64,000 nt of DNA, from positions 15,704,791 through 15,768,790 of the forward strand of contig NC_056536.1 in NCBI RefSeq assembly GCF_910596095.1. The letters are read 5' to 3'. This document shows, one piece after another, positions 49,601 through 62,300 of the stretch (position 1 is the first letter of the stretch; each line of letters begins with the position of its first letter). The stretch comes from Thunnus maccoyii. Taxonomy: Eukaryota; Chordata; Actinopteri; Scombriformes; Scombridae. The notes under the pieces are model-generated. The model was not told the origin of the DNA. It was given only the letters and a program-made list of their open reading frames with translations, and searched no databases. A program made the translations under genes and the position numbers.

Positions 49601-51059
49601 AAAGATGTGGCATGTTTGTGTTTCTTTCCAGTGAATCGGACACAATAATTACGATGATTCAACACAATTATTTTATATGTGGACGGCTTTCCCGGCTGAC
49701 AAATCCCCAACACATTATCTCATATGGGCGGTAATGGGAAACCACCCGCTGCTCCACTCTGGCTCCATTACGATGCACTGAAGACTCACTCATTCCTCTA
49801 ATATCATTCCTTATCGGTTGCCTAATGATGATTTATAGCCAGCGCAAAGGCGGGTAGGGAATTGTGGAGGTGAGTGCATTTGTGCTGTTGAGCGAGACCT
49901 GTGTTGTGGCCCCTCGAGGTGAGTGGAATTCATTTTGGACCGCAGAGCAGAAAGGTTTCAGGAGAGAGGTGGGAGGTGGACTATCCAGTTAGTGGGAGTA
50001 GTGAGGAGTAGCAGCCGTAACGATCCCTCCCACTAACTCCAAATCCAAAATCTGAAAAGAAATAGCTTCGTGTTTTCAATTGACCTGAGCTCTACAAATT
50101 ACTGGGCGGTCTTCCACCCTCCATCAGACATGAAGCAGCTCCACCTTGCTGCTGAAGAACCTGGAGGCTGTTTTAATAGGGCAGTGCTGTGATACACACC
50201 ATGGAGAGATCTGGTTCTGGTTGTTTTTCCTGTTGACACCTCTGACCGCAGCTATAGTTTGTGTTTGTTAGAAATGTACATGTAGTTACTTATCTTGAAT
50301 CAGTTTTATATTCTTGATGCAGAAAAAAATGTTGAAAAAAGCATAAAAGAGGTGAAGATTTCATGATTTACTGAGCTACTGCTGATGTGTCAACATGACT
50401 GATTCAGCAGTATTGACAAACCAGTGAGTCAATAGTCAAATAATTTTTTCCCAATTTGAAAATTCAATATTAAGTGTGTTTACAGACTACTCTGAGATCT
50501 ATTTTGGCTCATAAAATGTTGCCTGCCCGAAATCCAAAGTAATTGGTGTAATACATTTTGAGCAGAACTGTCCCGAGAATGATTTCTGCATATTATACAT
50601 GTGTTATATATAAGTAGGGTGTAATTCTATGTCATTAGCTGTGGATTTTCTTCCTGGTTGCCAGTCTGTGGTTATTGTGCAGGCAGTAAGTGGGTGGGCA
50701 AGGGAGGTGTTGGCTCTATCTTAGGCTGGTAATTTATGGCTCCAGCTGCTGTCTCCCTCTCCCCAGGTGGACAGCGTGATTCGTCAGCAGTGGATCTCAG
50801 GGGGAGGAAAACACATTTCTAAGGGGGAACACATTTTGCAAGAGGACGGCGCTCATCACTGGTTGGACACCAGTCTCCAATGGAGGGATAATATAAATCA
50901 ACCATCTTGCTGAGAAAAAAAAAAAATCTCATGACAGCCGGTTTTCTAATGCATAAACTCACACTGACAGTGAGATTTATCAAAAAAGGAGCTTCTAGTG
51001 AGGACTGAGCTACTTTCTTTTTCTCAAAGTGACCAAACAAACAAATAAAAAAACATCGT
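46689..51059. other. Intergenic, no genes recognised
   Basis: No exon with a recognisable domain and no RNA gene. Includes the polypyrimidine tract at 48000-48245, listed separately. Confidence 0.45.
48000..48245 (+). repeat. Polypyrimidine (C/T) tract
   Basis: About 245 bp that is overwhelmingly C and T on the plus strand, with no fixed unit (CTCTCTCCCGCTGTCTCTCC and similar). Open frames here are compositional. Confidence 0.75.
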
Positions 51060-51083
51060 GCATTCTGCCAAAGTTGTCAATAT

Positions 51084-51089
51084 TTTATT
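51084..51089 (-). terminator. Candidate copine poly(A) signal
   Basis: AATAAA on the minus strand with a U/GU-rich element 25-45 nt after it. Confidence 0.5.
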
Positions 51090-54056
51090 AATCTTCAGTT
51101 AAGGCAATCCATTACAAAGCATTTCACAAACCACAGTATGACGACAATATCATGTCCAACACCTGGTTTGGAAATTATTCAGCATGCAAGTCAGAGACCA
51201 AGAGAGGTATGTAAACAACCTGGGATAAAAAGGGAGAAGTGGCAAGAAGAACCCATACAGTATGTGTCTCATAGGAACAGAATGGAAAGAAACCAGAGAT
51301 GCAGCATGCTAAAGGCGGCTGTTATCTCTAAATAACACCCGAAGTAACAAATGAAGCACATGGCAGATGCACTAATCAGGTGAAATGAAGGCAGACTACC
51401 AAACTTCCTGCCATTTTTGGCACAGAACATGCACAATGTCTAAAGAGGCCAAGTTCAACCGAACACATTTTGGCACTGAAATATTCCTTATACGGGGCTT
51501 ATGTACACAATTAGAGTTCAGCCTCAAAGAAAATTCAAAATGAAGGGATGATCAAAGCCATTTCCACCGAGAGAAAAGAAATAATTGTATCATTGGAGAG
51601 ACGTCTTTTAGACCGAAATAAGCATGAAAACACACATCATAATAATTTAATGTTCAACAGTTGCATAAGTGTCATTACTGTGCTCATTTCAGGAAAAAAA
51701 ATAGAGTGAAGCTCATTATAATCTATAAGAAAGAGAAGAAAAATACAATACTGAGTTTGAGTAGTGTTGATTACATGAAACGTGTTGTGCACACAACATA
51801 TGGCCCCACTTCCACTTCACATGTTTTCATTTCACCTTCTTCTCGTACACATTTGCGAGATCTATGGCGATCACAGTCACAGTAAATGAGCTGCATACTG
51901 ATGCTGCTAAAGGACCAACTTTTCCAAATTCATTTCCTATGACTCATCAGTAGCTTGTTTTGTTAGACATAAAATGAAAAACATGAAAATACGAAGATCT
52001 ACTATTATAGCTACTTCAAAAAGTAGAATTAAAAGAGGTTACTTGCAAAGTAAATAGATCAGATATTTATAATTTAACATAATTAGGTTATTAATACTCC
52101 TTTAAATACTCTATATTTCATAACAAATTCATTCAGTGTGTATTATTTATTTCCTTTTGGCTTAAATGGCTTCCTCTAGAGGTATACTGGTGTTTATGTG
52201 TGGTATGCAGTAAAACTTAATGGCCTCATTTCAGTTGTGATGAACAAGTGAATCTGGCAGCAGATTAAACGCTGCTTTGTCTTCTGAGGGAGAAATGTTC
52301 ACTAATGAACAAAAAAAAAAGTCAAATATGGATCTGGGCCTGTGACAGAAGGAGTTCACTGCCTCTCAACTGAGTTTCTGCAGAATCATCACACTATCAG
52401 CTCTGTGAGAGCACTGGAGCTACAAAGAACATTAAATGGCTACCAAAGAAAGTAAAAGCAACATGTAAACGTGTTTTCTCTGAACACAAAACAAAACAGA
52501 CGTCAGTGAGAAATCAGAGCTTCACATTCACAAGAGAATAACACAACAAATCTGTGTAAACGTTGGTTCTCCAGTGTCGTTCAGTGAAAATCCAGAATAA
52601 ATGAATGTTTCAATGAAACCCATGAATGTTTACTTTTTCCTTGAGGCAATGGAAGTGGCCACAGTTGAATTGTAAACAAGTCTTGACTTTGAATATTGTA
52701 CAACAAAGTTCAGCGACGCCGTCAACTTTCATTAGTGAAGAGCTGCAAGTATAAAAGTACACGACACCGCGGCTGTAATAGTCCGAATCCTGCAACAGTT
52801 TTATCGTCGCCGACATTTTCTTTGAGTACATCTTAAATGTGAGACCTGCTGCTGGCAGAATAACACCTGGGTAACTGAATTTGGATATGTTTCCATATAA
52901 TAGGCACATTTGGATCGAGATATTGAGTGACTGAGAGATACTAGTGAAAATAATGTCTGTTATAAATAGATAACTTAGGATGTGCACAACTGGGCCACAA
53001 AGGCCGTAAAACATTTATACACAGATGCTAAAAAGAAAATGCTGTGAAGAAATGTGGATATAATGACTTGATTTAAATCGTAAAAAAAAGAAACTGTGGA
53101 ATTGTGTCTTAAGTATTGAAATAGTATCCCAATTATATTATAAAATGGGCTGTTTCTTGGCATCGGTGTAAAAAGATTTTATGTGGCAACACTCTGAGTT
53201 AATTAGAAACACAGTTAACACAATGCACACATAAGAAAAGATGGACCGTTTTTGTTTTGTGCAATTAGTTGTTGTTCTCCTTGGATCACTTTAAAAAACA
53301 TTCAACGCCCCAAATTTCTCAAACTCTGTTGCAGGATTTGTGATTGTTCAGTTTTTATTTTGGGACAACAAATCAAATTAAAAGGAGAAAAAAAAAAAAG
53401 AAAAAAAAAGTGGGTGTTAGTTGACATCAGTCTTTTGAAAGTTTATGTGCAGGGTCCTAAAAGTATAAACAATAAACTGTAACCACAACAAATATAATGG
53501 AAAGAAACAGACGAAGAAACGGCGAGATGACGGATGAGATATGGCGGCATGACTTAAGCAGTGTAATTAACCTCTCTGCATACTAACAAGGAAAGCTGGC
53601 GTGTGCGTTGAATTATTCATCGGTTTTTCTGTAAACATACTGTTTGTGATAAATATAAGTTAATTTTAATATATTAGTATAAGATTTCTTTCTTTTTTAT
53701 ATAAACATTCTTCCTGTTGTCATTCTGTTTAAAATGATGGTGTAAAACATAATAACATGGGCTCCTTTCCATTATCTTCATTGTGGCAGCTGTTTCAAAA
53801 TAATCCTTTTCAGCTTATTAACATTATAACCTTTGTGCTTTTTATTTGGACAGTAATTAGTGCATTCTGTTAATATAAATATTAGAAATAGGTATAAGAC
53901 GCAGTGCTGGGAAATCAGTATGGCAACAGCTCACAGCAGGTTCCTCCACACAACAGCTTGCCATCAAAAACTATCAGTGAAAATGATTCTTAAACTGCTG
54001 AACAGGTTTTATCACATGCTTTATATTACAGTCCTTATCAAAGTAGAAATGGGGAA

Positions 54057-54083
54057 TTTTTTTTTTTTTTTTTTTTTTTTTTT
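54057..54083. repeat. Poly-T run (27 bp)
   Basis: Uninterrupted T on the plus strand, that is poly-A in the copine 3' UTR sense. An AAAT tetranucleotide repeat (54187-54209) and a run of 11 C (54595-54605) lie nearby. Confidence 0.95.
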
Positions 54084-54633
54084 GGTTAGACTGGTCACAA
54101 AATATAGGATGGAAAACTACAGGGGAAATATGACTTTGATCCCCACCCTTTAAACCCCTCCCCCAAAAGGAATAAATTATTTCTGCAATAAATAAATAAA
54201 TAAATAAATTACTATACACATGATTTCCTAGTTCAACACACATCCAAAAGGTATCACAAACATGATACACACTGGCACATTCTAATATATTTATGCCTTC
54301 AAACAGGCCCTCTCTACGGGTTTACTTGCTATCCATTACATCACCACTTTGACAGGTTTGACAGCGAACAACTAAAACCTCCTTTTACAGCGGGCTCCTC
54401 TCAGCGCTCTCATCCGCAAGCGCTCATCCGATCATCAGCAGGTTCCCCCCAAAGCAGTCTTATTGCTCCGAACCGAAATGGAGTCTTGTCATCTTTTTTG
54501 TTTGGCCGGATTATTATTTAGGAAAGGGCCTCATCCCCATTTTCCCGTCAAAGGATGGTTGATGGAGGCAGGTTCCCCGTAAATGCCGGCCTGGCCCCCC
54601 CCCCCGCCCTGACGCGGAGCTGCGTGTTGTGAC

Positions 54634-57600
54634 TCAGACGGGGTTGGTCTCGGGGTGGTCGCTGGGCGAGTAAACCGGTGGGACGGGGATGGGTTTAATG
54701 CCTCTGCTCTTCATGTAGGAAATCAGCTGGTCAGGGATCTCAGCCAGTACGTCTTTAGCCAGCCGCGCCATGCTCAGCACATGGTTACCTGTGCGGTCCA
54801 TGTAGTCTCTGAACGGGACAAACTGTTGCGACATGAGAAAGAAATGTGTGACTTTATGAAAAGAATGTATTGTGATGCAACAAGTGTTAAAGCTGCGATG
54901 GTCATTACACCTGAAAATACACAAGTGGCTCCCATGAACAATTTACAGATGATTTTCCTCTTAGAGTATCACCAGCAGTTGGTTTACAAACACAAGCAGG
55001 TTTAAAAGTTTGTACAGAAGAAACAGTTGGTTGGAGGTCATCAAAGTCTACCTGCTAATTAGATTATGATGATTTGTGTGTGAAAAGTTGACAAAGTGGT
55101 GCAAAAGTAAGCAACAGGGTGTCACCGTGAGTTCATCCTCTGGGGATCAAGAACATCCAGAATATATTTCATAGGTATTTGGGTCTCTTAGAAATCTCTT
55201 CTTAAAACTAGTTTTTATTTTATGGCTTTTTCTTACAGTAACTGATATTGTTTTTGTGTTCACTGTAAAGCACTTTGTAACTTTGCACTTTGTCTGTTTT
55301 TGAAAGGTGCTACTGTATATAAATAAAGTTATTATCACGTTATCTTGTGTACAAAGATGAAATTTTACTTGAGGGTGGTGCTGCAGAAAAACTCAAAGGC
55401 ATTAATCCTCTGAGGATCATGAATGTTCTCAGTATATTTCATGATACTGCTGTGCACATTAGATTTTGTTGCATTTGTACACATTAATATTTTGGTCTTA
55501 TGGTGATGCTAGCGATGTTGCGATATCTTGCTTTGGAATAAAAAACATTGTCTATAGTTACGGCCACTAGTTGGGCAAGAATGATTCTGTCACCTTTGGA
55601 AAATGGTGGAAAACAGTAAAAATATCTCACCTGTACGATGTCTCTCTCTGCCAACTTTCCCCGCGAGGAGATCCTGATGTCATCACCATCCAGCTCAACC
55701 ATGGCTACACAGAAAAGAAAAATAATCTCACATGTTCTAACTAACTTGCGTATAACTCTGTATCCATAATGTAACACATAAACCTTGAGTCATGTAACAA
55801 ATGAGTCAGGGAAAAAATAAAAACTTATGTCAGTTTGAATTAAAAAATAATCACAGATGCACACAGACTTTCCACTGTTTTTTACACATTTGTTCTGCTC
55901 TCACCATCAAACTCAGCTTGGCCAACTCCAACAATGATGATAGACATGGGGAGTTTAGCAGCCTGTCATGAAGAAGAAGAACAAACAGTCAGTTGTCTGA
56001 AAGAACCGTATTTCTAAAGATGGGCTGACATCAGAGTATGGAGGGGTTACATTTCCAATTATTGTTGGGGTTTTTTTCCCCTTAACACATGTCTCATTCT
56101 GAAATGACAGACAGTATTAATCCGCAGGCACAGTCCCCCAGAGAAGCCACAAAGGAAAAGGATAAAGGACAAGATAAAATGAAATAAACACAGATGATAC
56201 AGAGCATCATAACAGTTTCATGAGTGTTTAACACCACGTTATGTTGTATAGATCAGGTTGTCCAGGGACTGAGAGAAAATACATTATTTAACTCAGTGGC
56301 CCCAAGATTGTTACAACATCCAGCATATAACAGAATATTTTTACTAACTACTATACAATGTATACATTTAATAGGCTGATTTTACACATAGAATATCAAA
56401 CTAGTTAAACAACCCAAAGTTTTTTGTACTTTAAGTTCATAAATAACAACAGAAGAAGAAAAACAATGAAGATAACATGTAAACGCATGAGTTACGTCAA
56501 ATGCTGTATTCATAAAACATGATGACTTCATTCTACACACTTGCATCACACAGTCACAGTCTAACATTACTTATTCATGATGTTGGCATATAGAAATGTT
56601 TCAAGTACTGTTCAGAAGTTCAGAGAAGAAAAGCCAAAACACTTTACACAACAAAGGTTTAATGAAGCTTATCTCAGTTTGTGGTGTGCAGGTTAGTCCA
56701 CTGCATGAATTTAGACCACAGTCCTGATGTGGAGACAGTGAGATCTTCAGTATGAATGAATGATATATGCTTGTGGTAGAAATCCATTTTACAGGGGTAA
56801 AAGTAGGTCAGCTTTCCTGGAAAAAACCTCCCGAGGGGAGAGGCCTGTCACAGATAGGAGTAAACAGACTTAAGAGGACCACCCTCTCCATGTTCTCCAT
56901 CATTATGCTCCCTCCATCTCTTCCCCTGTGTTATCTTCCCCTCCACTCGGCTCATTCCTCATGACCTCTCGCATACATACATACATTCTGTTTGCCCCTT
57001 TCCAGCGGAGGCGACCTCGCAAGTGTATACCTATAAATGCCAGATCAGATTCTCACAAAGTATCTTGAGCTGAATTATTCAGTCTACACCATTTGTTACT
57101 TCGCCTGTACTGTCAAGTCACTCGGGATCTCACTCCATCAGTCTGTCTAAGCACATACAGTAACATCCTCCTCTCACTGCACACAACAGACACTTGTTCT
57201 CATAACACTTTACTGAACATTAAAGGACTTTAAAGAATTTTGGGAATTAAGAAATCATTTCTGTGTCTCTGTTTCCAGTGCACATGCTAACATTATATTC
57301 AGTACATGTAATTAACCTTTTAAATAACCTGCTGACTTGTTTAGGAAGTTGGTAAAATAAGACAAAACATGTATATTTAGAGAGTATCTCCTCTTGTGAC
57401 AATTCACACATAACTTGTGGCTCTTTTTTTAGGTACGTGCTCTGAGTTAGTCAGACAGATGAAACTTTGCTTTGTTGATTCACAACGGACAGATGGACTC
57501 TACCAGACGCAGTCCTTTAAGTTTCCCTAAATGTTTAAATATTTATGAATTTTATGAAATTATTGGTAGAGCAAGCCTCCCATCCAGACAACAAACTGAC

Positions 57601-59317
57601 AACCTCAGACATAATCTAATACATGGGCACAAATTAATTCATGTTTTGGCCTCCCACGCCAGACAGAGACCCTATTTTATAATTTATGAACCTAAATGAA
57701 ATTTGAATCTTAACCCTCTGGGGTCAACAATGTCGTATGCGACATAAAAGTACTCTAATTACTATTTTTAAACTATCTCTGGAACACTGCGTGCTAGACA
57801 CTTACTTTAAAAACTGCCCTGCAGCTACAGCAATCGAGCCAGTCGCCACTTCATTTCCTCCTGCAAGTACATGTGCATTTTCCATTTGGAAGAACTGAAA
57901 AATACGTCAACAAAACGCGGTTTGCTGTCGCTTTAAAAAAATACAATACTTATAGTTCTAAACGCCAAATCAATTTCACTAGAATAAAATATATTATACA
58001 CTAAATATATTATACACTAAAACAAGATGTTCTACTCAGAAATGTATGAAAACAAAATTGTCTGTTTCCAATCACTTCTGACACATTCAGAGGATCGCAG
58101 GTTGCTGCACAAACATTTCCAGAACGTTTCACTATGGAAATTCGGAGCCCTCCGGATATGTTATACACCAAAACAAGATGTTCTACTCAGAAATGTATTA
58201 ATTTATAAATTAATTAATTGTTTGTGCAGCTTCCTTGGATCCTCTAGAATGTGTCTGAAGTGGAATTTTATAATATGCTGAATATGATACTTTGTTAATG
58301 ATAACCTTATAACTCTGTATATTCAAATTCTCCCAAGTAAGAACCTCCTTGGTGAGCCATTGAAATAAATACCGTATTTTTTCATTTTACTTTCTGAATC
58401 AAACCCTGACCTGACTGTAAATTAAATGAAAGCGACAGTATTCAGTTCTTCCCATTGACTGTATATAAAGATGGACAACACGTCTCCACTTCCTGCTGCA
58501 ATGCAAAAGTGAAGCCAAAATATCTAATTTCCTGCCATCTTGTTTGTGTGACATCATTTGGAGCCAGAGTAGAGTGAACAGTAAAGTCAGATGGCGGGAT
58601 GACAGCCCACGGGATACGACCCCTCAGCCGTCCCACCATCTGACGGAGGTTTGAGAGTGGCTGTCACACCTGTCAAAAGCTGCCTAAAAAGGAGAGAAAC
58701 CATCTTTGGGAAAAATTTGTTTAACGTGCACTTTGTTATTTTAGTTTGGCTCACATCACATCCACTAACATGGAGGGGGCGGGACTTATGACCAATACTG
58801 TAGCCAGCCACAAGGAGGCAATCGAGATATTTTGGCTTCACTTTTGGGGAGCTGTCATGTCGTCCATATTTATCTACAGTCAATCATTCTTCCAGGTGGA
58901 AAACCTCATTACCAAAAAAACGCAAGTGTTCGCACAGAAGGAAATAACAAGGCTGCTGGCTTTCAGCCATTACGAGTTGTCACTTGTTCTTATAATCCAT
59001 CCAGGGGCTTGATAATCCATCAAGAAACCACTGTGTTATTTTTGGACACACAAAATTCTAAAAGGTGGAAGTGGCGGGCAGGCAAATATGCCAGTTTCCA
59101 TAAAAACAAAACAAAACAAAACAAAAAACAAGAAACAAATATGGACAGTTTTTATAAAAATGTAAATAGCTCTGTTTTTCTGTGTGATAGAGACTTTATG
59201 AATAGAGATTTTATTTTTTCATCTGAGGCCTTAGTCTACAAACGTGAAGACAATAAACATTTGTACATAGTTGTTTGTTGTAAAAATCACCATGAAACAA
59301 ATATCAACAGTTGTGAT

Positions 59318-59360
<43 letters not shown>

Positions 59361-62300
59361 CTGTTTTTCTGTGCAATTGAGACTTAATTTTCTTTTTTGT
59401 TTGTTTGTTTTCTACCTAAGGCCTTGGGCAACAAATGTGAAGATAGTAATCATTTGTTTGTTTTTGTGGAAAATGGATTAAATGTTGAAAAATTCAAATT
59501 CTCTTTTAGTTTTTCTTTTGACTTCTTGGTCTATTTTGTCATGCAATATTACTGCAGCATACATATGCAAATACCCCATGTTGTGAAAAAAATGATACCA
59601 ATTAAGTGCTTGTAACTTATAGTTCTGAATTTATACAAATGTTTATATATTAAGAGAGTTGAGGCACCAGTAATAGGAAAAAAGTGGCTCAGACCCCAAG
59701 AACATCAAAGGAAAGAGTTAGAATTTGTATTTACCCCGGAGGCTGTCCCGTTAGATGTGTGGACATATGAAAGCTAAGCGGTGCTGGTTTGGGGAACAAG
59801 GATTAACAAGGAGGGAACAGAATTAACATTACAGTTTGGCCTGCAGCAGTGCATTACCAAGAGATATCTGCTATGTGCAATCTTTAAGATACTTCTAAAG
59901 ATACACTACAGCATCAGAAAGCACAAATAAGACAGCAAAAAAGCAGAGATGAACGTTGCACAGACAGCAACTCTTTCCTTATGATTCATCTCTCAAGGGC
60001 AAAGGCTGAATGCCAAGTGAAGGAGGTCATTCGGTCCTTTGCTCTGTGGGCAGAGAGAAGAGAAGCCAAGTGCAAACTGAGAGGTGAGAGGTGGCAGCAG
60101 GACGCAGAAGGTTCGGGCTGAGCAGTGCAGAGCAGCAGACAAGATCTTAAAAGGAAGGTGTGGCTGTTCGAATGGTTTGATTAACAGTCGCAAATTCCCT
60201 TTAAACCCAGTCTGCTGGGGGTCAGAGCACCATGTTGCTGTGAGGTCGTCTACCTGGTCGACGATGAGTCTAACCACTGTGGCCATAATCCTATTATAGA
60301 TGAGCTCCACTGTTTTCATAAGACATAAAATATTAAACATAGACATAAGACAAACAGAAATAATTCTTAAAATTTGGACCAAACAGGTGCCTCAGATGGT
60401 GTGCTGGATAAGACCCTTTCCTCCAATAAAGTGAACCTGTTGACCTGAGAGTGAATCTCAGCTGAGCCCCTCAGGTTCCCCAGAGTCTCAATAAAAAGGA
60501 AACATATTGGACAAACAGCGTCCAAGCACGGGGGGGAAGCAAGTGGAGTAGAAAACATCCCATAAATCCTCATATCTAGTGCTACTGGCTTATAAACCCC
60601 TCAAAGTAAGAGAAAGCCAGTGAGTGCCACAGTAAGCTAAAAGCACCTGCAACGCCAATACCCTGCAGAGCCGAGGGGATGAGAGAGAGAGAGAGAGAGG
60701 TGAACATCCTGCGGCTGATGGTAGAGCAGCACTTACGTTCACAATGGCCTCCTTGGTTTGAGCCATGTCTGATATGACGCCATCAGTGATGATGAGCAGG
60801 ACAAAGTACTGAGATCCGTCCTGCACTGCCGCTGCATACCTGAAGGAGAGAAATCAACAGACAGATGAAGGCAGATGCAGATGTTTATGCATTTACATAA
60901 AACTGAAATTGGTTTGAAAAACCGCAGAGAAACTCTAAGAGCAGCTACAGCAGCGTGTCAGCAGCCGCTGTCAGAGAGGAGAAAAACAAAATTTAAAAAG
61001 CATGTTCTTCAGAAACAAATTCCCCTTCCGCCCAGCATGTGACACAAAAGCTTAATATAGACATGTAAAGAAGTAAAATATGTTGTATAGCTCTTCACGT
61101 CTCCGAGGTCTATCCAGACACTATTACGAAACCCATCAGAGACACCACAGTGAGTGTGGCCTAGTTTCAATCGCCCATCGCTGGCTGCTCTATGAATAAT
61201 TTATTGAACTGTTTATGCAAGTGGTGCAGTCTTATTCTTTCAGAACATCAGTGATCACCCCGCACTCAATTGACAAGGCTTGATGAGCAAGAGGGGGAAA
61301 AACGTGGCAGATCATTGTGAGAGCCGAGGAAGGGTCAGAGGTGAGTCGTTCCTCTTGCTTTTAGTTTGGTAGGTTTGACTGATGCGCTGACATTTTAATC
61401 AAAGAGCGTGTCCAGTCAGTGACACTGGAGAGAGTGATGACTGGTGTTTAGGATATTAAAGAAGCATTTGTCTTCCTCATCTGCCAAATAACAATGTGAG
61501 CCACACTCACTGGAGACAGTCGAGCACATTAACAGAATATTATATTATAGATAGATTACATTTTTAATATTGAGATTCTGATCAAAAAGTTCTGCACTGA
61601 TCCAGAGCTGTTTACCAGCAGGAGGAGAACTCAGAGTTTATTTTTTAAACTTTTGAAAAGTGGTTTTATCTTCACTCTCACGCTCTCTTCGTCCATGTTG
61701 ACTGCTGACTGGAGGGGAAACGGAAACGTCAAAGACGTCAGTGTCAATTTTGACCAATGAAATTTGGGTTAGGTGTGAAAAACTTCGCAAAAATAGAGCC
61801 AGGGTGACCAGTTTTTCAAACAAGCAATACGCCGCTCAGCCTGTTGGCTGACGCACGGAGCAGGTTAAGACATCTTCATTGGGAAACACTGAAAGAATCT
61901 GACGGTCACTCGCTCGTTCACATCGCGTCCAGTTAGGAGTCGGTGTGAGATCTACTTCTGGTCACAAAAAGAGTAAATTTGATGTTTTTATCACTGGTTT
62001 ACTGGATGACTTATTTAACTTGTCATGGTAAGTGGAACGGCTCTTATAGTCTGCAGCATCTCTGTGCATCATTTTTAGTATTTTAATTTAATTTAATTTT
62101 ACTTAGTTACACTGCACCTTTTAGGCAAAGAGTGACTGTAAAAAGTGTAACAATATAAAAGAAGAAGATTTATTTATTAATAAGTTTCCTTCCTTGAAAT
62201 CATGCCAAGAGCTGCATGGGACTTCTTGTCATTTTTTTATTATTATTCTTGTGTGTCTGTGTGCATAGTGATTTGAACACTGAAACAAAAAGTTACATAA

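Larger units (their letters stand above)
51060..54633 (-). other. Probable long 3' UTR of the copine gene
   Basis: From the copine stop codon the minus strand runs about 3.57 kb without recognisable exons to an AATAAA at 51084-51089. That signal is followed by the strongly U/GU-rich TGTTTTTTATTTGTTTGTTT, a good cleavage context. Other minus-strand AATAAA hexamers (for example about 53841-53846 and 52146-52151) could give shorter forms. A run of 27 T at 54057-54083 and an AAAT repeat at 54187-54209 lie inside. Confidence 0.45.
55963..60736 (-). other. Copine intron (4774 bp) with several repeats
   Basis: Long intron between the 55.9-kb and 60.7-kb exons. No extra exon recognised. Contains the 57.7-58.2 kb duplication, the MITE at 58454-58884, an AT repeat (59321-59356) and a GA repeat (60681-60700). 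Confidence 0.8.

Noticed and set aside
58587..59380. Open frames on both strands at 58.6-59.4 kb
   Set aside because: They start inside the fold-back MITE at 58454-58884, and the plus-strand frame ends in low-complexity AT repeat sequence.
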